Notes under the pieces: generated by a model
The model's input: only the letters and a program-made list of their open reading frames with translations
Databases searched by the model: none
What the model was told of the DNA's origin: nothing
Shown here: piece after piece, positions 16,503 to 26,444 of the stretch
Numbering within the stretch: the first letter of the stretch is position 1
Layout: each line of letters opens with the position of its first letter
DNA from: Gemmatimonadaceae bacterium
GTDB lineage: Bacteria; Gemmatimonadota; Gemmatimonadetes; Gemmatimonadales; Gemmatimonadaceae
Length of the DNA stretch: 64,000 nt
Assembly: GCA_016720905.1 (NCBI GenBank)
Contig: JADKJT010000008.1
Span: forward strand, 124,001-188,000
Direction of reading: 5' to 3'
Program-made: the position numbers and the translations under genes

Positions 16503-18653
16503 ACACCGATGGCTGTTTTTCGCACCCAACTTCTCGAGTAACAGAATCGTCTCCGGGAACGGCCGGAGACGCTGCACCGGTCCGTTGGCCATATCGACCG
16601 TGGTCCGTCCATTGCGCGCCACCGCCTTCACATCTGCTCCCTTGCTGACAAGATAGAGGATCATCTCGTTGTCACCGCGCGCTGCCGCGTGGTGCAAGGG
16701 CGTGTAGCCGGTGAGATCGCGTTTGTTGACGTCGTGATGCAGCTCCTCAACGAGATACTTGAGGGCGGGCATCCATCCGTCGGGCGCATGACGATGGGAG
16801 TTGCCCGCGAAGCCGTTGCCATATCCCACCCCGGCCGCGGAATGGATAGGGTACGTGCCAGTACCAGGTGGCACCGCCTTCATCGCCGAGTCCGTCGCCG
16901 CATCGATAGGGCCGACACCCGCGTTACCAGGACCGTCCGCACCACCGGCGCCACCGCCGCGCGCGAACGCCGCCGCACCGGCCGCACCGGTCACCTGGCC
17001 GCCCGCACCAGGAACTGCCCCTCCGCCGCCAGCGCGACCGCCGCGACCGCCAGCGCCCGCCGCGCGGAATGACGGCATGGTATCATCGGCCCCCGCCGCT
17101 TTGAGCATCCGCATGGCGTCCAAGTCGACCGCGTACGCCGCGCGCCAGAACGGGGTCGTGCCATCCAGCATTTCCAGGCCGCAGTTCGCGTTGCCGCAAT
17201 TGTTGTAGGCAAAGAACCACAGATTCTTCTTGAGTCGCACATTGACGTCGGCGCCGCCCTTGAGCATCGCCTGCATCAACTCGATGTGCGTGACCTGTTG
17301 CGTCTGTACGGCCTGCGGCTGCGGATACCGCGACCGCGGCGCCCACTGCGTGTTGAGGACCGCGTACAACGGGGTGAGGCCGGCCGTCGTGGCCAGCTTC
17401 ACGTCGGCGCCGCGCTTCACCAGCTGCATGGCAAGGTCGAACTGCCCGTTGATGGCCGCCATCACCAACGGCGTCGTGCTGTCGGTGGAGGTGGGCGCAT
17501 TGATCGCCGCACCGCCATCCACCAGTGCCATGGCCGCCGCGATGTTCCCCTGTCGCGCCGCATGGTGCAGCGCCGTCATGCCACCCATGCTGCCCACGGT
17601 GCCTTCATAACCGGCCACGTTGCCTTCCAACAGCTCGCCCTGCTCTGGTGCCTTGGCCGCCACCGGCGCGCTGAACACCGCACGGCCAGCCAGAATCGCG
17701 TCCTGAATCTGCGACGGCTTCAAGAGGTCGGTTGGCGGCGTCGGACTGCCGCCCCGTGCCACGAATTGCGCGCCCGCACCGGCACCGCCGCCGCGGTTCG
17801 TATCCGGGGCTGCCGCGACACCAGGTGCTGCCGCTGGCGCGGCGGGCGCAAACGAGTTGCGCGCCGCCGCATCCGCAGCGGCTTTCGCCATCACGGCCTT
17901 GATCGAATCCCGCTGCTTCTCGGGGAGCGAGGCCAACAGCACTTCATTGCGCTTCTTCGCCGCCGCCTGCGTGCGGGCCAGTTCCTCGTTGAGATTCACC
18001 GACCGTGTCTTGACTGACGGATCGGCGCCCGCTTTCACCAGCACGCGAATCGCATCGGCCCGGTTGTTCTCCGCCGCAAACATCAGCGGGGTCTGACCCC
18101 ACGCGGTCTCCTGCGCGTTGGGATTGGCTTTGTGCTTGAGCAGGGCATCCACCGCTTCGGCGCTTCCCGAAGCCGCGGCCAGATGCAGCGCCGTGGCACC
18201 GGTCCCGGTGATCGTGCCGGCGTCAGCGCCACCCTCCAGCAACGCCTTCACCACCGCTCCGCGACCCGACTTGCTGGCCACGTGCAATGGGGTGTAACCG
18301 CCAACGTTGGTCTTCGCATCCAGCTTCGCACCGGCGCGCAGCAACGCCGTCGCCATTGCGGCGTCGCCACGATCGGCCGCCCAATGCAGCGCCGTCATGC
18401 CATCGCCACGGGCCACCGTCGCGTCAGCGCCCTGCGCCAACAACGACTTCACCGTGGCGAGATCCCCACGCTCGGCGGCCTCCACCATGGCCGTGCCGAG
18501 ATTCGTGCGCGTGTTCGCCACCCGCGTCGTGGTCGACCGCGCACGATCACCCGTCGCCGGACGGGGGGCATTCTGTGGCGTGTTCTGCGCGGCCAACACA
18601 CTCCACGGTCCGACCACGAGGGCGGCCGCGAGGATTCCCAGACGTGACGTCAT
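16491..18653 (-). CDS. exported ankyrin-repeat protein
   Basis: A 720-residue protein with a signal peptide (MTSRLGILAAALVVGPWSVL...). ATG 18653 has an AAGGAGAT ribosome site eight bases ahead. It contains at least eight ankyrin repeats of the G.TALHxAA..G....V..LL..GA form: a block at about 55-230, a second at about 390-560, and a last pair near the C-terminus (TGYTPLHHAAARGDNEMILYLVSKGAD). The blocks are separated by an Ala/Lys-rich helical linker and a Gly/Ala-rich stretch (GAGGRGGRAGGGG). It is the third gene of a block with DUF1592 and DUF1552 proteins, 14 bases after the latter, and probably acts as a periplasmic scaffold. Confidence 0.93.
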   Translation of the reverse strand: MTSRLGILAAALVVGPWSVLAAQNTPQNAPRPATGDRARSTTTRVANTRTNLGTAMVEAAERGDLATVKSLLAQGADATVARGDGMTALHWAADRGDAAMATALLRAGAKLDAKTNVGGYTPLHVASKSGRGAVVKALLEGGADAGTITGTGATALHLAAASGSAEAVDALLKHKANPNAQETAWGQTPLMFAAENNRADAIRVLVKAGADPSVKTRSVNLNEELARTQAAAKKRNEVLLASLPEKQRDSIKAVMAKAAADAAARNSFAPAAPAAAPGVAAAPDTNRGGGAGAGAQFVARGGSPTPPTDLLKPSQIQDAILAGRAVFSAPVAAKAPEQGELLEGNVAGYEGTVGSMGGMTALHHAARQGNIAAAMALVDGGAAINAPTSTDSTTPLVMAAINGQFDLAMQLVKRGADVKLATTAGLTPLYAVLNTQWAPRSRYPQPQAVQTQQVTHIELMQAMLKGGADVNVRLKKNLWFFAYNNCGNANCGLEMLDGTTPFWRAAYAVDLDAMRMLKAAGADDTMPSFRAAGAGGRGGRAGGGGAVPGAGGQVTGAAGAAAFARGGGAGGADGPGNAGVGPIDAATDSAMKAVPPGTGTYPIHSAAGVGYGNGFAGNSHRHAPDGWMPALKYLVEELHHDVNKRDLTGYTPLHHAAARGDNEMILYLVSKGADVKAVARNGRTTVDMANGPVQRLRPFPETILLLEKLGAKNSHRCVSC

Positions 18654-18666
18654 GACGTTGATCTCC

Positions 18667-20064
18667 TTACACCGTGAGCGCGAACGGGCTGACGCTGTCA
18701 CCGAACACCGGTGCATCGACGCCGAACTTGTGCAACAGCGACAACATGACGTCGGCCATCGGCGTGCCATCCGGTGCCTTGAGATGCACGTTGCCCGGCA
18801 GCATGCCGCTGGCACCGCCCATCAGCACCAACGGGCAACGACGGTGATTGTGGATGTTGCCATCGGCCATCGGCGAACCGTACACGATCAGCGTTTCATC
18901 AAGCAGGTTGCTGTCGCCGTCGGTGGTATCCTTGAGCCGCTGCAGGAAGTACGGCAGCATGCTCACGTGATACTGATTGATCTTGTTGAATTCAAGAATG
19001 GCCGACTCGCGACCGCCGTGATGCGACGCCGGATGGAATCCCTTGTTCGTGCCGCTCTCCGGGAAAGTGCGGCTGGACGCATCGCGTCCGGTCTTGAACG
19101 AGAACACGCGCGTCATATCCGACTGGAACGCCAGCACCTGAATGTCGAACATGAGCTTCATGTGTTCGGAGAACGAATCGGGCACACCCGACGGTGCCTC
19201 GGGCAACAGCCGCTCTTCGCCGCTCTTGTTCTTCGCTTCCACCTGCTGGATGCGCCGCTCGAGTTCACGCACATTCTCGAGATACTGCTCGACGCGTTTG
19301 CGATCGGTCGCGCCCAGATCGCGCTTGAGCGACGACATCTCGCCCATCACCCAGTCGAGAATGCTGCCGTTGTCGCGGCGGCGTGCATTGCGATCGGCGT
19401 TGTTGTTGCCGGCGCCAAACAGCAGGTCGAACGCCGCGCGGGGATTGCGAATCATCGGCAGCGGCTGCGTCGGCGACGCCCAACTGATGGTGTCGGTATA
19501 GGCGCAGGCGTAGTTGTACGTGCAGCCGCCGGCCTGATCGAGATTCTCGATGCACAGCTGCATCGACGGGATCGGCGTGTCCTGCCCGATATGGCGCGCC
19601 ACGATCTGGTCGAACGAGTTGCCGACAAACAGATCGGACCCCTGCGTTTGCTTGGGGTGCGACTGCGTCAGGAACACCGCGCTCGACCGGAAGTGATCAC
19701 CGCCGATTTCCGGCGCGTCGAACGCTTCGGCCATGCGCACGTCGGTGTTGCTGATGATGTTGACGTACTTGCGCCACGGCTCGAGCGAGCTGAGTGCCCC
19801 CTCGGGATTGAGCGTGAAGTCGCGGCCGAGCCCCTGTGGCGCCCACAGGTACTTGGACGCGCCCCACGCATTCGAGCCGGCCGCACCGTGCACCGACTCG
19901 ATGCACACCAGCCGCGTCCGCTTGGCCGCCTCGGCGGCGCCACCGACCTTGGCGATGAATCGGCCGGCCGGTTCCATGGCGTCGAGATACGGCAGTGCGA
20001 TCGTGGCCGACAGTCCGCGCAGAAACGTCCGGCGGTGCAGGCTCTTCTGGGTCAGAAACTCCAT
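18667..20064 (-). CDS. DUF1552 domain-containing protein
   Basis: A 465-residue protein starting with a twin-arginine-like signal (SLHRRTFLRGLSATIALPYLDAM). The hallmark regions of DUF1552 are present: LVCIESVHGAAGSN, the DHFRSSAVFLT segment, QLCIENLDQAGGCTYNYACAYTDTISW, and the C-terminal HGGRESAILEFNKINQYHVSMLPYFLQRL then DETLIVYGSPMADGN.HNHRRCPLVLMGG. This family (related to the DUF1501/sulfatase-like fold) is paired with DUF1592 proteins in Planctomycetota, Acidobacteriota and Gemmatimonadota; its reaction is not established. It lies 20 bases downstream of the DUF1592 gene and just ahead of the ankyrin gene. Confidence 0.93.
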   Translation of the reverse strand: MEFLTQKSLHRRTFLRGLSATIALPYLDAMEPAGRFIAKVGGAAEAAKRTRLVCIESVHGAAGSNAWGASKYLWAPQGLGRDFTLNPEGALSSLEPWRKYVNIISNTDVRMAEAFDAPEIGGDHFRSSAVFLTQSHPKQTQGSDLFVGNSFDQIVARHIGQDTPIPSMQLCIENLDQAGGCTYNYACAYTDTISWASPTQPLPMIRNPRAAFDLLFGAGNNNADRNARRRDNGSILDWVMGEMSSLKRDLGATDRKRVEQYLENVRELERRIQQVEAKNKSGEERLLPEAPSGVPDSFSEHMKLMFDIQVLAFQSDMTRVFSFKTGRDASSRTFPESGTNKGFHPASHHGGRESAILEFNKINQYHVSMLPYFLQRLKDTTDGDSNLLDETLIVYGSPMADGNIHNHRRCPLVLMGGASGMLPGNVHLKAPDGTPMADVMLSLLHKFGVDAPVFGDSVSPFALTV

Positions 20065-20084
20065 CGGGCGAGCTCCTCGAAAGG

Positions 20085-22589
20085 TCAGTTGTGAGACGCG
20101 TCAGCCGACACCGGCTCAGCGCGCTTGCTACGGAAGGCCTTGCTGTTCACCACGCCCATCACAAACGTCGAAAACCGGTAGTCTTTGGCCGCGGCATCAC
20201 GCGAGATCGCGCGGACCGTGGTTTGATCATACGCCTCGACACGACGACCCAGCGCGTACGCCATCAAGTTCTCCGTGAAATTGCGCACCAGCGGAATCGG
20301 CCGCGCCAGCAACGCCTTGGTCAGGTCGGCGGTGGTGAGCAGTTGCGTGCCGTCGTACAACTCGCCGCGGGTGTCCAGCAGCGCGCCGTTCTCGCGATAG
20401 CGCAGCTTGCCGGTCACATCGAAGTTGTCGAGCGCCAGCCCGATCGGATCCATGAATAGATGACAGCTCTTGCAGGCGGGATTGGCGCGGTGCATCTCCA
20501 TGCGCTCGCGCGTGGTCAGCTGCTTGCCGTCCTTCGCACCAGCCGTCTGCTCCAGATCGGGCACGTTTGGCGGTGGCGCGGGCGGCGGCGTGCCCAGCAG
20601 CACCTCCATTACCCACTTGCCGCGCAACACCGGCGACGTGCGATTGCCCAGCGACGTCTGCACCAGCACGCTGCCGTGCCCCAGCAAGCCGCGGCGCGCC
20701 GCATCGGCGTACGCCACCTTGCGGAATTGCGGGCCGGCGACATTCGGAATCCCATAGTGCTTCGCCAACCGCTCGTTCACATACGTCGAATCGGCGGTGA
20801 ACATGCTCAGGATGTTGCGATCGTTCCGCACAATATCCTGGAAGAACAGTTCCGTTTCCCGCTGCATGGACTCGGCCAACGCCGAATTGAAGTCGGGGAA
20901 CAGGAAGGCATCCGGATGCACCTTTTCAAGATCCTGCAACCGCAACCACTGCGCCGCGAACCGGGTGGACATCGCTTCAGCGCGCGGATCGGCGAGCATG
21001 CGCTTGACTTCGGCGTTGAACACGGCGGGATCGGACAGGCGCTTGCGCTCTGCGAGTGACTGCAGGCGCTCGTCGGGGATGGTGCTCCACAGGAAGAACG
21101 AGAGGCGGGAAGCGAGTTCGAAATCGTTGATGCGGAAATCCGTTCCTTCCGCGGCATTCGCCGGCTCCTTCTCAAACCGGAACACGAAGTACGGACTGGC
21201 CAGCATCGCCTGGACACCCATGCGGACGCCGGTCTCGAAACCATCGGATGATCCATCGGCCGCCGCTTGATCGTAGAACTTCATCAAGCTCTCCCGGTCG
21301 CGGGCGGTCACCGGGCGGCGATACGCGCGAGCCGCCAGACGCGACAGGATCTGATCGGCGCAGGCACGCTGGGCGGCCTTCGCGGTGGGATGGCAGGTGA
21401 AGATGCGATCACGGCTGGGGGAACTGGACAATCCGGTGACATTCTTCGGGCCGGTGATCAACACCTCCATCAGCGGCGGCGGTTCGGTGGTGCCGGCGGA
21501 ACCGGTGCCACCCGACGCGCGCGACCAATCGTGTGGCTTGATCAGATCCTCATAGGGCCCTTCCGCCTGGCGCACGAACGCCACCGACACCTTGCGCTGT
21601 CCCGCCTTGATGCGGATGGGCTCCGTACTGATATAGTCGGCGCCAGCGGGCAAGTCGGCCGACTCGCCATTGCGGGATACGCCGCGGTCATAATGCAGCA
21701 GCGCGACCCGCACGCCGTCTACCGACACGTCAAGATCCTCGATAGGGCGACCCACGCCACCACCCACGTTCAGGCGGAACTGGTATTCACCATCGGCCGA
21801 GAAGTTGTTGGTGAACACCATGCCACCACGCGTGCCGTAGGGGGTGCCTTCCACATGATCCCACGGATGCTGCGAACCAAACGGAGACGTCTTGTACAGC
21901 GCCTGTACCGCGCCGGCGGAACGGTCACCGATCGCCATGCGACTGATGGAGGCGGCCGCATTGAGATACCCGTCCAGCAGCATCGGCGACAGCGATTGCA
22001 CGTCGGAAATGTTGTCGAAGTTGGCGCTCTTGGTATCGAGCGGCAGCCAATCGCCGGCGTTGATTTGCAAACCGAAGAGATCTCGCACCACCCGCTCGTA
22101 TTCGGCGCGATTGAGTCGCTGGAACGTGCGGTTGCCCGGATTGATGGGCGCCCCGTCCATGACTTTCTCGAGCGTTTCCGTCAGCGCAAGCAGCGTGTCA
22201 CCGGCGGGCTTCCGGGAACCTGGCGGCGGCATCATCTGCGCGCGCATCTTGCGGATGATCTTTTCCGTGACCTCGCCGTCTTCAGTCGCGCTGTCGACGA
22301 CAAAGCTCTTCAGGTTGAGATTGCCGCGGCGCATCGTGGGGCTGTGACAGTTCACGCAGTACTTCTGCACCACCTCAGTGAGCGCCGTCGTGCTGATACC
22401 GCGCGCACCAATGACGGAGTTGGCCGATCGGGGAGCGGCGGGTGTGTTCACCGCATGACTCGCATACGTCGTGGTCGCACGCCACGGCGACAGTCGCGTC
22501 GACGATTGCGATGAGACCAGACTCGGCGAAAGCGAGTTCGCCATCGAGGCTGCACCAAACACGCTGAGACACGCAAGCAGACGCTTCAT
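20085..22589 (-). CDS. DUF1592/DUF1588/DUF1585-family exported cytochrome-like protein
   Basis: An 834-residue secreted protein of the large planctomycete-type multi-domain family (DUF1587, DUF1595, DUF1592, DUF1588, DUF1585 in that order). It has a signal peptide, then a single c-type heme motif CVNCH at 78-82 (QKYCVNCHSPTMRRGNLNL). The DUF1587-like part is FQRLNRAEYERVVRDLFGL, DUF1592 is YFVFRFEKEP...LASRLSFFLWSTIPDE, DUF1588 is RRGLLGHGSVLVQTSLGNRTSPVLRGKWV, and DUF1585 is the C-terminal YALGRRVEAYDQ region. A second CKSCH motif (CKSCHLFMDPIGLALDNFD) is typical of the family. It is the first gene of the three-gene block; function unknown. Confidence 0.93.
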   Translation of the reverse strand: MKRLLACLSVFGAASMANSLSPSLVSSQSSTRLSPWRATTTYASHAVNTPAAPRSANSVIGARGISTTALTEVVQKYCVNCHSPTMRRGNLNLKSFVVDSATEDGEVTEKIIRKMRAQMMPPPGSRKPAGDTLLALTETLEKVMDGAPINPGNRTFQRLNRAEYERVVRDLFGLQINAGDWLPLDTKSANFDNISDVQSLSPMLLDGYLNAAASISRMAIGDRSAGAVQALYKTSPFGSQHPWDHVEGTPYGTRGGMVFTNNFSADGEYQFRLNVGGGVGRPIEDLDVSVDGVRVALLHYDRGVSRNGESADLPAGADYISTEPIRIKAGQRKVSVAFVRQAEGPYEDLIKPHDWSRASGGTGSAGTTEPPPLMEVLITGPKNVTGLSSSPSRDRIFTCHPTAKAAQRACADQILSRLAARAYRRPVTARDRESLMKFYDQAAADGSSDGFETGVRMGVQAMLASPYFVFRFEKEPANAAEGTDFRINDFELASRLSFFLWSTIPDERLQSLAERKRLSDPAVFNAEVKRMLADPRAEAMSTRFAAQWLRLQDLEKVHPDAFLFPDFNSALAESMQRETELFFQDIVRNDRNILSMFTADSTYVNERLAKHYGIPNVAGPQFRKVAYADAARRGLLGHGSVLVQTSLGNRTSPVLRGKWVMEVLLGTPPPAPPPNVPDLEQTAGAKDGKQLTTRERMEMHRANPACKSCHLFMDPIGLALDNFDVTGKLRYRENGALLDTRGELYDGTQLLTTADLTKALLARPIPLVRNFTENLMAYALGRRVEAYDQTTVRAISRDAAAKDYRFSTFVMGVVNSKAFRSKRAEPVSADASHN

Positions 22590-22821
22590 GCTACCGGTCA
22601 CTCCGCAGGGAATGAGGCGCTGGACCACGCCACGGGTTGCCGCACGTTCCGTATCCGGTGGGAAGGAGACCGGATCGGGCCTATATAGTTGCTGACGATT
22701 AAATTACGCGGGAATCATGCCGAACGCTGCAACGACGTGGCGGGTTTTTTCGGCGGAGTCGTGAAGGCGAGCAAGTCCTCGATTCGCGAGACTTCGTAAC
22801 CCCGTCCCCGGCGATCCCGAC

Positions 22822-24009
22822 ATGCGCCTTCACCTCACCGTATTCGCCCTTCCGGTCTTGACCATGGCGGCTCTCCCCGCGCCGGTTCGCGCGCAGCCCC
22901 CCTCCGGGTGGGACGCGTTCGCGAGTGAATTCCGCAGTTACGTCGCCAGCGACGGCATTGTCGGCGCCAGCGTGTTGGTCATGCGCGATGGTCGCATCAG
23001 CGCCCGCCTCGACGTCGGCGACCAGGATCGGTCGGCGCACCGGCCGGTGACCGACCAGACCATTTTTCACTGGGGCTCGATCACCAAGACCCTCACGGCT
23101 ATTGCGATCATGCAACTGCGTGATCGGGGCAAGCTGTCACTCGACGACAAGATCGTACGCTTCGTACCCGAACTACGACAATTACATGACCCGTTCGGTG
23201 CACTTGACAGTATTACCATCCGCATGCTGCTGTCGCATTCGGCGGGTTTTCGAAATGGCACGTGGCCATACGGTGACGGCAAGCCCTGGGAGCCGTTCGA
23301 GCCGACGTCATGGAATCAATTGGTAGCCATGATGCCATACCAGGAACTGCTGTTTCGCCCCGGCTCGCGATACAGCTACTCCAACCCGGCCTTCGTATAC
23401 CTGGCGCGCGTGGTGGAACAGCTGTCGGGAGACCCTTGGGATGCCTACGTGCAGAAGAACATCTTCGCCCCCTTGGGCATGCACCACAGCTACTTTCGCA
23501 CCACCCCGTACTATCTGGCCGCCTTTCGGTCACACAACTTCGCCGTCCAGCGGGACAGCGCCTCAGGCGCCATCCGCACGGTGGATAACGGCGCCGATTT
23601 CGACCCCGGTATCACCACACCGAACGGTGGCTGGAACGCTCCACTGAGCGACCTGGCTATTTACTCTGCTTTTCTGACGAATATCCAGAATGGTAGTTCT
23701 CAAACGAACTACCATCACGTGCTATCGCGCAGCAGCCTCGAAGAGATGTGGAAGCCCGTGGTTCCCATGGCGGCTGGCTACGAGGCGGCGGCCGACCAGC
23801 ATATGGGATTGTCGTTCTTTGTGAAGGGCGCTGGCGATCACCGAATCATCGGCCACACAGGGTCCCAGGCCGGGTTCCGGGCGTTCTTTTACTTCAACCC
23901 GGTCACCAGCGCCACCGTGATCGCCGTGTTCAACACCACCAACACTGCGGCCCCGGCCGAAGCGTCATACCGCCACATGCACGAAGCCGCGCAGAGGTTG
24001 ATCAGGTAG
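22822..24009 (+). CDS. serine hydrolase, beta-lactamase (class C/penicillin-binding) family
   Basis: A 395-residue exported serine hydrolase (signal ending APVRAQ). The catalytic SxxK is SITK at residues 86-89 (FHWGSITKTLTAIAIMQL), the YxN motif is RYSYSNPAF, and GHTGSQAGFRAFF gives the third motif. It is shorter than the other family member in the window, without a long C-terminal domain. It is divergent from the DUF1592 gene with a 232-base gap, and its last eight bases overlap the convergent ketopantoate-reductase-like gene. The substrate is unknown; esterase or peptidase activity is possible. Confidence 0.87.
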   Translation: MRLHLTVFALPVLTMAALPAPVRAQPPSGWDAFASEFRSYVASDGIVGASVLVMRDGRISARLDVGDQDRSAHRPVTDQTIFHWGSITKTLTAIAIMQLRDRGKLSLDDKIVRFVPELRQLHDPFGALDSITIRMLLSHSAGFRNGTWPYGDGKPWEPFEPTSWNQLVAMMPYQELLFRPGSRYSYSNPAFVYLARVVEQLSGDPWDAYVQKNIFAPLGMHHSYFRTTPYYLAAFRSHNFAVQRDSASGAIRTVDNGADFDPGITTPNGGWNAPLSDLAIYSAFLTNIQNGSSQTNYHHVLSRSSLEEMWKPVVPMAAGYEAAADQHMGLSFFVKGAGDHRIIGHTGSQAGFRAFFYFNPVTSATVIAVFNTTNTAAPAEASYRHMHEAAQRLIR

Positions 24010-24937
24010 GTCGCATGGTGGAGGGCCGCAGCACCGCGTACAGAACGTCATGCACCGGCGTCGGGACCCCGTGTTGCTTTCCAAGCCGAATTACGGCTCC
24101 AGTCTGCCGCTCCAGCTCCGAGGGCCGTTGGGCCATGATGTCGCGCTGCATCGACGCCGTGCTGTCCGGGGGCAACGTGTCGTAGCGTTTCCAGGTGCGC
24201 GCCTCTGCGTCGTCACCCAAGGCCACGCCCGCCCCGATGCCGATGGCGCGGACCTCGCGCACGCACGCGTCCAAAAGCGCGCGGGTCTCCGGCACCGAGC
24301 GCATCACACCAATGGGCACGCGGGTGGCCGCTCCCACGGTGCCGAACGGATCGATGAACAAGAACTTCTCCCAGAGCGCCAGGTCCATGTGCTCCGGCGT
24401 GACGGCGTGCAGACCAGCTTCCTCAAGCGCGGCGGCGAACGGCGCGATTTGCGCCCGCGCTGGCGCATTGGCGGGCGTAGCGCTGCGTGCGCCAAACTCC
24501 ATCACTGGCGTCACCGCCGTGTGGGAGATGCGACCGGGTGCCGACTGCTCGGCGATAAGTCGCGCCAGTCCCTCCAGTACATGTCCATCGCCCAGCACCG
24601 CCGCGAGAAGCGCGCTGGCCTCGACACCGTTTTGTAACGGGATGACCGCCGTGCCCGGCCCAATCAGGGGACGCAGTTTGGGCGCGATGGCCTCGATCTG
24701 CGTGGATTTCACGCACACCAGCACCACATCCACCGGGCCAACGGTGGACGGGTCATCGGTGGCCGACACGCTGGGCAGGTGGAGATCCCCATCCACGCTC
24801 TCAAGGATGAGTCCCGAGGAACGCAGGGCCGCCAGCGTGGCGCCGCGCGCGATGAACGTAACCTCGTGACCCGCGTGCGCGAGGCGTGCGCCGAACGCGC
24901 CACCCACGCCGCCAACACCGACAATTGCGATTCGCAT
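24002..24937 (-). CDS. 2-dehydropantoate 2-reductase family protein
   Basis: A 311-residue NADPH-dependent reductase of the ApbA/PanE family; the classical member reduces ketopantoate to pantoate in coenzyme A synthesis. The dinucleotide-binding motif GVGGVGGAFGARLAHAGHEVTFIARG is at the N-terminus. VLVCVKSTQ, the PLQNGVEA motif and the C-terminal LALWEKFLFIDPFG with its Lys follow, matching the family catalytic layout. Length is typical. There is no pan operon around it, so it may be the PanE paralogue or a family member acting on another 2-oxo acid; I leave the gene symbol blank. It overlaps the convergent gene by eight bases. Confidence 0.88.
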   Translation of the reverse strand: MRIAIVGVGGVGGAFGARLAHAGHEVTFIARGATLAALRSSGLILESVDGDLHLPSVSATDDPSTVGPVDVVLVCVKSTQIEAIAPKLRPLIGPGTAVIPLQNGVEASALLAAVLGDGHVLEGLARLIAEQSAPGRISHTAVTPVMEFGARSATPANAPARAQIAPFAAALEEAGLHAVTPEHMDLALWEKFLFIDPFGTVGAATRVPIGVMRSVPETRALLDACVREVRAIGIGAGVALGDDAEARTWKRYDTLPPDSTASMQRDIMAQRPSELERQTGAVIRLGKQHGVPTPVHDVLYAVLRPSTMRPT

Positions 24938-25004
24938 GCGGACGAACCTACCGGGAATCCTTGTGCCGCGGCTAGTGCTCCGCCGTTCGAACGCCGATCC
25001 GGCC

Positions 25005-26336
25005 TCAGTCCCCAGACGGCAGTTGGGGCACCCCGCTCCCTCCTCCCGCCTTCAGCAACCCCGTCTCCGTGTACAGCATCAGCTTCTCGCGCGTGTCCAT
25101 GATGTCGAGGTTCCGCATCGTCAGCTGCCCAATGCGATCGAGCGGCGTAAAAAACGCCTCCCCCCGTTCCATCGTCAGACGCTCCGGCTTGTACGTGAGA
25201 TTCGCACTCGACGTATCCATGATCGTGTAGTCATTACCACGACGCAGTTCCACAGTGACCTCACCAGTGATCGCGCGCGCCACCCAGCGCTGCGCCGAGT
25301 CACGCAGCATCAGGGACTGCGAATCAAGCCAGCGACCCTGGTACAGCAGTCGACCCAGCCGACGACCGTTCGTGCGGTACTGCTCAATCGTGTCTTCGTT
25401 GTGGATGCCCGTGACCAGTCGTTCGTAAGCGATGTACAGCAGCGCCAGCCCCGGCGCTTCGTAAATGCCGCGGCTCTTTGCTTCGATAATGCGATTCTCG
25501 ATCTGGTCCGACATCCCCAGTCCATGTCGACCACCAATGGCGTTCGCTTCCATGAACAGGTCCAGCGCCGACGCAAACGTCTGGCCGTTGAGCGCCACCG
25601 GCATCCCTTCGTCAAAACGGATGGACACCGTTTCGCGCGCCACCGCAACGTCATCGCGCCATGCCGCGACGCCCATGATGGGCTGCACGATCATCATGCC
25701 CTTGTTCAGGAACTCCAGGTCTTTCGCTTCGTGCGTTGCGCCCAGGATATTGGAGTCGGTGCTGTACGCCTTCTCCGTGCTCATCTTGTAGTCGAAACCG
25801 TTCGCAATCAGGTACTCCGACATTTCCGTGCGACCGCCCAGCTCGTCGATGAACTGCTGGTCCAGCCACGGCTTGTACACACGCAAGTTGGGATTCGTGA
25901 GCAGTCCGTAGCGGTAGAACCGTTCGATATCATTGCCCTTGAACGTGCTGCCATCGCCCCAGATGTTCACGTCGTCTTCGCGCATGGCGGCCACCAGCAT
26001 GGTGCCGGTAACGGCGCGACCCAGCGGCGTGGTATTGAAGTATGTCTGGCCCGCTGTGGTGATGTGAAAGGCGCCGCACTGCAGCGCGGCCAGTCCCTCG
26101 GCCACCAGCTGCGCGCGACATTCAATCAATCGGGCCTTCTCGGCGCCATAACCCATCGCCTTGCGCGGGATCTCGTCGTAGTCCGTCTCGTCGGGCTGAC
26201 CAAGATTGGCGGTGTAGGCGTATGGCACCGCGCCTTTCGCCCGCATCCAATGCAGGGCGGCGCTGGTGTCCAAACCGCCGGAAAACGCGATGCCGACTTT
26301 TTCGCCGACGGGGAGATTCTGGAGGATGTTGGCCAT
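25005..26336 (-). CDS. argG: argininosuccinate synthase
   Basis: A 443-residue enzyme that joins citrulline and aspartate with ATP to make argininosuccinate, the penultimate step of arginine synthesis, in the cytoplasm. The ATP-pyrophosphatase P-loop is at the N-terminus (VGIAFSGGLDTSAALHW). Later NIWGDGSTFKGNDIERFYRYG and the STDSNILGATHEAKDLE stretch are characteristic of the longer, E. coli-type ArgG (about 447 residues) rather than the shorter type. ATG 26336 is chosen because the 20 extra upstream residues are unlike the family. The gene stands alone here: no other arg gene is adjacent, and it is divergent from thyA. Confidence 0.96.
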   Translation of the reverse strand: MANILQNLPVGEKVGIAFSGGLDTSAALHWMRAKGAVPYAYTANLGQPDETDYDEIPRKAMGYGAEKARLIECRAQLVAEGLAALQCGAFHITTAGQTYFNTTPLGRAVTGTMLVAAMREDDVNIWGDGSTFKGNDIERFYRYGLLTNPNLRVYKPWLDQQFIDELGGRTEMSEYLIANGFDYKMSTEKAYSTDSNILGATHEAKDLEFLNKGMMIVQPIMGVAAWRDDVAVARETVSIRFDEGMPVALNGQTFASALDLFMEANAIGGRHGLGMSDQIENRIIEAKSRGIYEAPGLALLYIAYERLVTGIHNEDTIEQYRTNGRRLGRLLYQGRWLDSQSLMLRDSAQRWVARAITGEVTVELRRGNDYTIMDTSSANLTYKPERLTMERGEAFFTPLDRIGQLTMRNLDIMDTREKLMLYTETGLLKAGGGSGVPQLPSGD

Positions 26337-26444
26337 GGACCAACTTAGTCCGCCGCCGGCCGTGGGCGCAAAGGACGAGTCCGGTCGAGGGGTCACGGCG
26401 CCAATCGCGCTCGCGATACGCGAGGCGTTACAATTCGACCTATC

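Noticed and set aside
21267..22514. A 415-codon open frame antisense to the DUF1592 gene
   Set aside because: It is rich in His/Arg, has no domain and mirrors a clear family member.
24936..26348. A 470-codon open frame antisense to argG
   Set aside because: Composition is that of an antisense frame and argG on the other strand is unambiguous.
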